Shown: positions 1 through 7,395 of the stretch, one piece after another
Layout of the letters: the number at the start of each line of letters is the position of its first letter
How positions within the stretch are numbered: the stretch's first letter is position 1
Assembly (NCBI RefSeq): GCF_009789575.1
Contig: NZ_CP046908.1
Location: 4,493,001-4,557,000 of the forward strand
From: Stappia indica
Lineage (GTDB): Bacteria > Pseudomonadota > Alphaproteobacteria > Rhizobiales > Stappiaceae
Reading direction: 5' to 3'
Length of the DNA: 64,000 nucleotides
Program-made: the position numbers and the translations under genes
Notes under the pieces: model-generated
Databases searched by the model: none
The model's input: only the letters and a program-made list of their open reading frames with translations
Told to the model about the DNA's origin: nothing

Positions 1-36
1 TTCGACTTCCTCCATCACACGAGACCATCGGCAAGA

Positions 37-1518
37 ATGACTGTCAGCATCGACATGGGCGAGGTGAGGGGAGCGGGATCGGCCGCCTCCTGCCAATTCG
101 ATCTCGAGGAGCTGCTGGCCACGCGCCTGCTCGTCCAGGGCAATTCCGGCTCGGGCAAGTCGCACCTGTTGCGCCGCCTGCTGGAGCAGAGCGCGCCCTG
201 GGTGCAACAGGTCGTCATCGATCCGGAGGGCGATTTCGTCACCCTGTCCGAGCGCTTCGGCCATGTCGTCGTCGATGCCGCCGGCAGCGAGCGCGACCTT
301 GCGGTCATCGCAACGCGCGTGCGCGCCCACCGCGTCTCCGTCGTGCTGAACCTTGAGGGCCTCGAGCCCGACCGGCAGATGAAGGCCGCCGCCGTCTTCC
401 TCAACACCCTCTTCGAGGCCGAGCGCGACCACTGGTATCCTGTCCTCGTCGTCGTCGACGAGGCGCAGCTCTTCGCGCCGGCCGCCTCCGGCGATACGGG
501 CGAGGAGGCGCGCCGCGTTGCCCTTGGCGCCATGACCAACCTGATGTGCCGTGGCCGAAAGCGCGGCCTTGCCGGCGTCATCGCCACCCAGCGTCTCGCC
601 AAGCTCGCCAAGAACGTCGCGGCGGAAGCCTCCAACTTCCTGATGGGCCGTACCTTTCTCGACATCGACATGGCCCGCGCCGCCGACCTGCTCGGCATGG
701 AAAAGCGCCAGGCCGAAGCCTTCCGCAATCTCGAGCGCGGCCATTTCGTGGCGCTGGGGCCCGCCGTCTCGCGCCGTCCGATGACCGTGCGCATCGGCGC
801 GGTGGAGACCGCCGGCCGCGGCGGCGGCCCGCGCCTCACTCCGCTGCCGCAGGGCCGGCCGGAGGACCTGCAGGATCTTCTGTTCCAGCCGGCGAGCCAG
901 GACGAGCGGGTCGCCGCCGAGCGCCCGCCGGTGCAGCACGCGATCCCCGCCTCCGAGGTGCTGGAGCGCCTGACCCGTCAGGCCGCCAAGCGCGAGGAGG
1001 CGGAGACCGAGCCGCTCGACCGCGAGGCGCAGGACAAGGCGGTGGACGCGGTGATCGCGGAGCTGCTCGGTGACGGCGATGCCGCGTTCCAGCCGATGGC
1101 CGCCCTCTACCAGGATTTCCTCGTGCGCTGCCGCATCGCCCGCCTGCCGGGACGCCCGCCGGAGCTCCCCGAGTTCCGCCAGCGCGTTGCGCTCGCCCGT
1201 GCCGGCGTCGAGGCCAGCGACATCGATCCGGCGGTCTGGTCGGCCGCCGAAACGGTCGCCGCCAGCCTTCCCGAAGAGATGCGCGGCGTTTACCTGCTGC
1301 TCGCCAAGGCGGCGCTGGAGGGGCGGCCCTGTCCGCCCGACAGCGAGATCGCCCGCGCCTACGGCACCCGCTCGCCGGGCCGCGCCCGCTGGCTGCTGAC
1401 CCATATGGAGGAGCAGGGCGTTCTGGTCTGCGCCAACGACCTGCGCGGCAACCGCCTCGTCACGCTGACCGACCTCGATTGCCGCACCGCGCCGCAATCC
1501 TCGCGTGCGGTCGGCTGA
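37..1518 (+). CDS. HerA/VirB4-like P-loop ATPase
   Basis: 493-aa ATP-binding protein of the HerA/FtsK-like (DUF87-type) P-loop class. Walker A GNSGSGKS lies at residues 35-42, Walker B VLVVVDEAQ at 136-144, and the conserved GRKRG...ATQR stretch at about 172-186, which in HerA-type pumps follows Walker B. Residues ~280-493 form a charged helical C-terminal region with no motif I recognise. There is no signal peptide or membrane segment, so it should be cytosolic. HerA relatives act as hexameric DNA or nucleoprotein motors, often with a nuclease, but no NurA-like partner is visible here. The start has no strong Shine-Dalgarno; it was chosen because Walker A follows at the family's usual distance. 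The gene stands alone, with a 213-bp gap before the efflux genes. Specific function unknown. Confidence 0.85.
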   Translation: MTVSIDMGEVRGAGSAASCQFDLEELLATRLLVQGNSGSGKSHLLRRLLEQSAPWVQQVVIDPEGDFVTLSERFGHVVVDAAGSERDLAVIATRVRAHRVSVVLNLEGLEPDRQMKAAAVFLNTLFEAERDHWYPVLVVVDEAQLFAPAASGDTGEEARRVALGAMTNLMCRGRKRGLAGVIATQRLAKLAKNVAAEASNFLMGRTFLDIDMARAADLLGMEKRQAEAFRNLERGHFVALGPAVSRRPMTVRIGAVETAGRGGGPRLTPLPQGRPEDLQDLLFQPASQDERVAAERPPVQHAIPASEVLERLTRQAAKREEAETEPLDREAQDKAVDAVIAELLGDGDAAFQPMAALYQDFLVRCRIARLPGRPPELPEFRQRVALARAGVEASDIDPAVWSAAETVAASLPEEMRGVYLLLAKAALEGRPCPPDSEIARAYGTRSPGRARWLLTHMEEQGVLVCANDLRGNRLVTLTDLDCRTAPQSSRAVG

Positions 1519-1731
1519 ACCGTCGTCCGCCCGCGGTCACGGGAATTTGACCGCCGATATTTGGGCAGTTTGCCCGATTGCTCGCCTTGTCAGTCCTTAC
1601 AGGCCGGTCTAATCTTTTCAGCGATTTCTCATGCAATGCGCGGTTTCGGTCGTCAACCGGGGGCTCGAGCCGCATGAACCTCGCCGGACCGGCAACGGGT
1701 GCCGGCCGGTCAGCCTTGGGGTTGTTGCCAG

Positions 1732-2859
1732 ATGAGCTACCGGAGCCTGCCCGCCATCGGAACCGCCATCGTCGCGTTGGCGCTCGCTGGCGGCGTCGCC
1801 TATCTCAGCTGGTCGGACGCACCGGCCCTGCTGGCCTCGGCAACATCCACCGTCACCGCGTCACCTGCCACCGCCTCTCCCGGTGCGGCAGCCACCGGCC
1901 AGCGCCGCGGCGTCGCCGTGGAAACGGCGCGGGTCGGCGTGCGCGACGTGGTTGAGGACATCCGCGCCTTCGGTACGCTGGTCGCCAACGAGTCCGTCGT
2001 CATCTCGCCGGAAATCGCCGGCCGTGTCGCCCGCATCGGCTTTGCCGAAGGGCAGGCGGTGAAGGCGGGCGATCTCCTGATCGAACTGGATTCCCAGATC
2101 CTGCGCGCCGAGCTCGACAAGGCCAAGTCGGAAGTCTCCCTCGCCGAGGCCAATTTCGAGCGCGCCCGCAAGCTCGCGGAGCAGGGCAGCGGCACCTTGC
2201 GCGCCCGCGACGAGACCTCGCAGGGCTACGTCGCCGCCCGGGCCAACCTGTCGCTGGCCGAGGCGCGTCTTGCCAAGACCTCGATCGCCGCGCCCTTTTC
2301 CGGCATCGTCGGCTTCCGCAATATCAGCGTCGGCGCCTATGTCAGCCCCGGCGACCGCATCGTCGAGCTCGCCAGCGTCGATCCGCTGAAGGTCGAGTTC
2401 CGCGTCTCCGAGACCTACCTGTCCAACCTGCGGGTCGGCCTGCCGGTGACCGTCACCGTCGATGCGCTGCCCGGCGAGACGATCACCGGCAAGATCACCG
2501 CCATCGACCCCATCGTCGACGTGTCTGGCCGCGCCATCCGCCTGCGCGCCGAGCTGCCCAATCCGGACGGACGCCTGTCGCCCGGCCTCTTCGCCCGCAT
2601 CCGCATCGTCATCGAGGAGCGGAGCGAGGCGATGGTCGTGCCGGAAGCGGCCGTCTTCCGCGACGACGGCAAGCTCTTCGTCTACCGGCTGGAGGACGGC
2701 AAGGCGGTGAAGACCCCCATCGAGATCGGCCTGCGCAGCCCCGGCGACGTCGAGATCCGCTCCGGCCTTGCCTCCGGCGCGGTGGTCATCACCGCCGGCC
2801 AGCTGCTGCTGCGCGACGGCGCCGCGGTCGAGGTGGTCGACGGTCCGGCCGGGGGCTGA
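1732..2859 (+). CDS. RND efflux periplasmic adaptor subunit (MexA/HlyD family)
   Basis: 375-aa membrane-fusion protein that links an inner-membrane RND pump to an outer-membrane channel. An N-terminal hydrophobic signal/anchor (residues ~4-22) is followed by a lipoyl-like half motif (AFGTLVANESVVISPEI), a short alpha-hairpin coiled coil (~110-165), the second lipoyl half (IAAPFSGIVGFRNISVGAYV) and a C-terminal beta-barrel/membrane-proximal domain ending with the usual GQLLLRDGAAVEV. An in-frame ATG 33 bp upstream would add a peptide unlike family N-termini, so I prefer the ATG at 1732. The pump gene starts 3 bp after the stop, so the two are one operon. A weak promoter-like pair (TTGTCA at 1587, TCTAAT at 1608, 15-bp spacing) lies upstream. 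Confidence 0.93.
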   Translation: MSYRSLPAIGTAIVALALAGGVAYLSWSDAPALLASATSTVTASPATASPGAAATGQRRGVAVETARVGVRDVVEDIRAFGTLVANESVVISPEIAGRVARIGFAEGQAVKAGDLLIELDSQILRAELDKAKSEVSLAEANFERARKLAEQGSGTLRARDETSQGYVAARANLSLAEARLAKTSIAAPFSGIVGFRNISVGAYVSPGDRIVELASVDPLKVEFRVSETYLSNLRVGLPVTVTVDALPGETITGKITAIDPIVDVSGRAIRLRAELPNPDGRLSPGLFARIRIVIEERSEAMVVPEAAVFRDDGKLFVYRLEDGKAVKTPIEIGLRSPGDVEIRSGLASGAVVITAGQLLLRDGAAVEVVDGPAGG

Positions 2860-2862
2860 GCC

Positions 2863-5800
2863 ATGCTCGAATTCTTCGTCCGCAAGCCGGTCTTCGCCAC
2901 CGTCGTCAGCCTGATGGTGCTGCTGCTCGGCCTCGTCGCCTTCTTCCGCCTGGCCGTGCGCGAATATCCCAACATCGACCCGCCGGTCGTCTCCGTGCGC
3001 ACCGACTATCCCGGTGCCAGCGCCGAGATCATCGAGTCCCAGGTCACCCAGGTTCTGGAAGGCTCCATCGCCGGCATCGGCGGCGTCGAGGTGCTGGAAA
3101 GCCGCTCGCGCCCCGAATCCAGCCGCATCACCGTCCGCTTCCTGCTGACCGTCGATCCCGACGAGGCCGCCAACGAGGTGCGCGACCGCGTCAGCCGCGT
3201 GCGCGGCCGCCTGCCGGACGAGGTCTCGGAACCGGTCGTCTCCAAGGTCGAGGCGGACGCCCAGGCGATCATCTTCATCGCGCTGACCAGCGACCGCGAT
3301 TCCTCCATCGAGGTCTCCGACTATGCCGACCGCTACATCCGCGACCGGCTGCAGAACCTGCCGGGCGTGGCGGAAGTGCGCATCTTCGGCGAGCGGCGCT
3401 ACGCCATGCGCATATGGGTCGACCGAACGCGCCTTGCCGCCTACGAGCTGACCGTCCAGGATGTCGAGGTCGCCCTGCGCCAGCAGAATGTCGAGGTGCC
3501 CTCGGGCCGCATCGAGAGCCTCGACCGCGAGTTCACCGTGCTCTCGCGCACCGGCCTGACCACCAGCGAGCAGTTCCGCCGCATCGTCGTCAAGGATGCC
3601 GGCGGGTTCGCCGTGCGGCTCGGCGATGTCGCGCGTGTCGAGATCGGGCCGGAGGACGAACGCCGCACCACCCGCTACAAGGGCGAGAACGCGGTGATCC
3701 TCGGCATCGTCAAGCAGGCGACGGCCAATCCGCTCGACGTCTCTCGGGCGATGAACGAGGCGATGCCTGACATCCGCCGCGACCTGCCGGCCGGCATGAA
3801 TGCCGACATCTCTTACGACCGCTCGATCTTCATCGACCGCTCCATCGAGGCTGTGTTCGCCACCATCGCCGAGGCGGTGGTGCTCGTCGTCCTGGTGATC
3901 TTCTTCTTCCTGCGCTCGCTGCGGGCGACGCTCATCCCCATGGTGACGATCCCGGTCTCGCTGATCGGCTCCTGCATCTTCATCTATGCGCTCGGCTTTT
4001 CCATCAACACGCTGACGCTGCTGGCCATGGTGCTGGCCATCGGCCTCGTCGTCGACGATGCCATCGTCGTGCTGGAGAACATCCACCGCCACATCGAGAA
4101 CGGCATGAAGCCGGTCCGCGCGGCCATCGTCGGTATCAAGGAGATTTCCGGCGCCGTCGTCGCCATGACGCTGACGCTTGCCGCCGTCTACACGCCGGTG
4201 GCCTTCGCCGACGGGCGCACCGGCAAGCTCTTCACCGAGTTCGCGCTGACGCTCGCCGCCGCCGTGCTGATGTCCGGCATGGTGGCGCTGACGCTCTCGC
4301 CGATGATGTGTTCGAAGCTGCTCAAGGAGCACGAGGAGCGCGGCCGCGTCTCCGCCGCCCTGGAGCGCGGGCTGGATGCGCTGAACGACGGCTACAAGTC
4401 CCTCCTGCTTCTGTCGCTGAAGGTCCGCTGGCTCATCGTGCTGATGGTCTTCGCGGTCGCCGGCGGCTCCTGGGTGCTGCTGACGAGCCTGAAGTCGGAG
4501 CTCGCCCCGCTGGAGGACCGCGGTGTCCTGTTCATCTCCGGCTCGGCGCCCGAGGGCTCGACCATCGACTTCACCAGCCGTTATGCGACGCAGGTCGAGC
4601 AGCTGCTGGCCGACGTTCCCGAGGTCCGCTCCTATTTCGTCATCGCCGGCTCGCCGGAGGTCACCGACATCACCTCCTTCTCGCAGCTGGTGCCGTGGGA
4701 GGATCGCGAGCGCAGCCAGATGGAGATCGGCGCCGAGCTGCAGCCGCAGATCCGGCGCGTCGCGGGCCTGCGCGCCTCGGTCAACAATCCCGGCTCCTTC
4801 GGCGTCAGCGCCCGCTCGCGGCCCATCGAGTTCATGATCCTCACCTCCGAGCCCTATGAGCGGCTCGACGAGATGGTCGACACCTTCCTCGCGGCCATCG
4901 AGGAGAACCCGAACCTCGTCAACGTCACCAGCGATCTGGCGCTGAACAAGCCGCAGATCGAGGTGGAGCTGGACCGCGACCGCGTCGCCGACATGGGGGC
5001 GGGCGTGCTCACCGTCGGCCGCACCATGGAAACCCTGCTCGGCGGGCGCAAGGTCACCCGCTTCAACATGAACGGCGAGCAGTACGACGTCATCGTCCAG
5101 GTCGATCCGTCCGGCCGCCAGACGCCGGGCGATCTGGAGGACATCTACGTCCGTGCCCAGAACGGCTCGATGGTCCAGCTGTCCAACCTGATCAGCGTGC
5201 GCGAGACGGTCTCGCCCAAGGAGCTCAACCGCTTCAACCAGCTGCGCGCGGCCAAGATCGCCGGCAATCTGGCGCCCGGCTACTCGCTCGGCGAGGCGCT
5301 GGACTATCTGGAGGCGACGGCGCAGCAGGTGCTGCCCTCCAGCGCCCGCACCGATTACGGCGGCGTCTCGCGCGAGTTCCGCCAGACCGGCTCCAGCCTC
5401 GTCTTCATCTTCGTGCTGGCGCTCGGCTTCATCTACCTGGTGCTGTCGGCCCAGTTCGAGAGCTTCATTGATCCCTTCATCATCATGCTGACGGTGCCGC
5501 TGTCGATGCTGGGAGCGCTGGCGGTGATGCACCAGACCGGCGGCACGCTCAACATCTACAGCCAGATCGGCCTGATCACGCTGATAGGCCTGATCACCAA
5601 GCACGGCATTCTCATCGTGCAGTTCGCCAACCAGCTGCAGGAAGAGGGCAAGAGCCGCTTCGACGCGGTGGTGGAGGCGGCGGCCCTGCGCCTGCGCCCG
5701 ATCCTCATGACCACCGGCGCCATGGTCTTCGGCGCGGTGCCGCTGGCGCTCGCCAGCGGGGCGGGCGGCGAAAGCCGCCAGGCCATCGGCTGGGTCATTG

Positions 5801-5925
5801 TCGGCGGCATGTCCTTCGGCACGGTGCTGACGCTCTTCGTCGTGCCGACCGCCTACACGCTGTTTGCCCGCGACCGCTCCCGCTCGCGCACCGCCGCCAC
5901 CCCCGCCGCCCATCCGGCGGAATAG
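2863..5925 (+). CDS. RND family efflux pump permease (HAE/AcrB-like)
   Basis: 1,020-aa proton-driven resistance-nodulation-division transporter, the usual length for the family. It opens with the canonical FFVRKPVFATVVSLMVLLLG TM1, has a large periplasmic loop, and shows the TM4 proton-relay motif GLVVDDAIVVLEN with its Asp pair, followed by the TM5-6 block. A second periplasmic loop and TM7-12 repeat the pattern, with GLITLIGLITKHGILIVQFAN in the TM10-11 region. It forms a trimer in the inner membrane and exports amphiphilic or hydrophobic compounds with the adaptor encoded just upstream. No outer-membrane TolC-type gene is adjacent. Substrate cannot be told from sequence. Confidence 0.95.
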   Translation: MLEFFVRKPVFATVVSLMVLLLGLVAFFRLAVREYPNIDPPVVSVRTDYPGASAEIIESQVTQVLEGSIAGIGGVEVLESRSRPESSRITVRFLLTVDPDEAANEVRDRVSRVRGRLPDEVSEPVVSKVEADAQAIIFIALTSDRDSSIEVSDYADRYIRDRLQNLPGVAEVRIFGERRYAMRIWVDRTRLAAYELTVQDVEVALRQQNVEVPSGRIESLDREFTVLSRTGLTTSEQFRRIVVKDAGGFAVRLGDVARVEIGPEDERRTTRYKGENAVILGIVKQATANPLDVSRAMNEAMPDIRRDLPAGMNADISYDRSIFIDRSIEAVFATIAEAVVLVVLVIFFFLRSLRATLIPMVTIPVSLIGSCIFIYALGFSINTLTLLAMVLAIGLVVDDAIVVLENIHRHIENGMKPVRAAIVGIKEISGAVVAMTLTLAAVYTPVAFADGRTGKLFTEFALTLAAAVLMSGMVALTLSPMMCSKLLKEHEERGRVSAALERGLDALNDGYKSLLLLSLKVRWLIVLMVFAVAGGSWVLLTSLKSELAPLEDRGVLFISGSAPEGSTIDFTSRYATQVEQLLADVPEVRSYFVIAGSPEVTDITSFSQLVPWEDRERSQMEIGAELQPQIRRVAGLRASVNNPGSFGVSARSRPIEFMILTSEPYERLDEMVDTFLAAIEENPNLVNVTSDLALNKPQIEVELDRDRVADMGAGVLTVGRTMETLLGGRKVTRFNMNGEQYDVIVQVDPSGRQTPGDLEDIYVRAQNGSMVQLSNLISVRETVSPKELNRFNQLRAAKIAGNLAPGYSLGEALDYLEATAQQVLPSSARTDYGGVSREFRQTGSSLVFIFVLALGFIYLVLSAQFESFIDPFIIMLTVPLSMLGALAVMHQTGGTLNIYSQIGLITLIGLITKHGILIVQFANQLQEEGKSRFDAVVEAAALRLRPILMTTGAMVFGAVPLALASGAGGESRQAIGWVIVGGMSFGTVLTLFVVPTAYTLFARDRSRSRTAATPAAHPAE

Positions 5926-5997
5926 GCCGGGACGCAAGGCGGGGCAGGGAAGGGCGGTGCACTGCTTCCGCCAAGCGAGACGATGGAAAAACGCAAA

Positions 5998-6023
5998 CGG
6001 GCGCGGCATTGCTGCCGCGCCCG
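5998..6023 (-). terminator. Intrinsic terminator of the DoxX gene
   Basis: Perfect hairpin with an 11-bp GC-rich stem (5998-6008 with 6013-6023) and a four-base loop. On the minus strand it is followed by a T-rich tract (complement of 5985-5997). It lies 40 bp beyond the DoxX stop, between the convergent pump and DoxX genes. Confidence 0.75.
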
Positions 6024-6062
6024 CCGGATCGCAAAGCTCATCGCCTCGCGCGGGAAAAGCCC

Positions 6063-6452
6063 TCAGGCCGCGCCGCGCATCCGGTCGATGCTGATCGGGC
6101 CGGGGCCTGCCGCCGAAAGGTACAGGAAGGCGAAGCAGTAGAGCGCGGCCAGCTCCCCGCCGTTGAGGATCGGATAGAAGTTCTGCGGCGCATGCGCCAT
6201 GAAATAGGCGACCGCCATCGTGCCGGAGGCGAGGAACGCGGCCGGCCGGGTGAACAGGCCGAGCACGATCAGCGCGCCGCACACGAGCTCGATCAGGCCG
6301 GCCGCGCCGCCCATGGTCATCGGCGAGGCGCCGGACATCTGCGTCGGCGGCAGGCTGAGATACTTGGTCGTGCCGTGCTGCAGGAACAGCAGGCCCGCCG
6401 CGATGCGGAAGACGCTGAGAAGCGGTCCGGAATAGCTCTTGAGGAACGTCAT
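6063..6452 (-). CDS. DoxX family membrane protein
   Basis: 129-aa small integral membrane protein of the DoxX/DoxD-like family with four hydrophobic segments. Visible family features are the N-terminal LLSVFRIAAGLLFLQHGTTK, the central GAAGLIELVCGALIVLGLFTR and the PQNFYPILNGGELAALYCFAFLY block. A strong AGGAGG ribosome-binding site precedes the ATG. Family members have been linked to thiosulfate:quinone oxidation or to redox protection, but many are of unknown role. It is convergent with the RND operon and monocistronic, with its own terminator. Confidence 0.9.
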   Translation of the reverse strand: MTFLKSYSGPLLSVFRIAAGLLFLQHGTTKYLSLPPTQMSGASPMTMGGAAGLIELVCGALIVLGLFTRPAAFLASGTMAVAYFMAHAPQNFYPILNGGELAALYCFAFLYLSAAGPGPISIDRMRGAA

Positions 6453-6559
6453 TCAAGCCTCCTTCGTGCCGCGCTCCCGATAATGGGCGCCCGCCCTGCA
6501 AACAGGATGCAGGCAACGTCCCGGCGCGGCAAACCTCAGCCTAAGCCGATTTTCTCGGC

Positions 6560-7380
6560 AAGCGGGAGCCCCCTGACACGAATGTGAGGGGATAACCGGT
6601 GGTCACGCCCTGAGATTGACGCACGACATCGCATCCCCTCGGCCGGGAGGACGCAGGGAAAGCTCTGTGCGACAAACCTTCCGCTGAGGGTGCCAATGGT
6701 TCCCGGTTCTCCGGCTGCGCCTGCGACCGGGATGACGTTCGAGAGGGAGGCACGGCCTCACATCCCCTCGGCCGTCACCCCGGCCGCGCGCAAGCGCAGA
6801 GCCGGGGCCTATTCGTTGCCAGAGCGGCCGAAACGGCGCTCCGCCCTCGCGGTTCGTCCTCCCGGACGGCGGGCAGCGCCGGGCCGGGACCGGAGAGCCG
6901 AGGGCCTCACGAAGGCACTCCCGAACGACGCCAGACCCACCGTGCCTCCCCGGCCCCGGATCTCGCGATGCTCGTCCGGGAGGACGCGGGGAAGCTCTGT
7001 GCGACAAACCTCCGCCGAGGGTGCCAATGGCTCCCGGCTCTCCGGCTGCGCCTGCGGCCGGGATGACCTCCGAGAGGGGGCACGACATCGCATCCCCTCG
7101 GCCGTCACCCCGGCCGCGCGCAAGCGCAGAGCCGGGGGCTATTCGTTGCCAGAGCGGCCGAAACGGCGCTCCGCCCTCGCGGTTCGTCCTCCCGGACGGC
7201 GGGCAGCGCCGAGCCGGGACCGGAGAGCCGTGGGCCTCTCGGCCGCGCTCCTTAACGCCACCGCAACCACCGTGCCTCCCCGGTTCCGGATCTCGCGATG
7301 CTCGTCCGGGAGGACGCCCAGGAGAGGCAGGCGCCCGCCTGAACCGGAACACGGCGAAAGCGGGAGCCCCGTGAGACGAA
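6560..7380. repeat. Non-coding block of ~330-bp imperfect tandem repeats
   Basis: The ~940-bp gap between DoxX and the KAP gene holds no credible gene. It is filled by two units with a period of 329-332 bp: the segment around 6661 recurs at 6993, and that at 6772 recurs at 7101. A partial third copy ends near 7318. Conserved pieces within each unit are a block around CTCTGTGCGACAAAC, a block around GCCGTCACCCCGGCCGCG, and an inverted pair CCGGGACCGG...CCCCGG. The whole block is bracketed by a 23-bp direct repeat (6560-6582 and 7358-7380, 21/23 identical). The same inverted-repeat module occurs again at about 22427-22535, so this is a dispersed family. Long open frames crossing it on both strands are GC-rich artefacts. 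Confidence 0.85.
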
Positions 7381-7395
7381 CGGAACACAACCGGG

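Noticed and set aside
1861-6516. 1,551-codon open frame on the minus strand
   Set aside because: Antisense to the RND adaptor and pump genes; His/Asp/Arg/Gly-rich composition typical of antisense frames in high-GC DNA.
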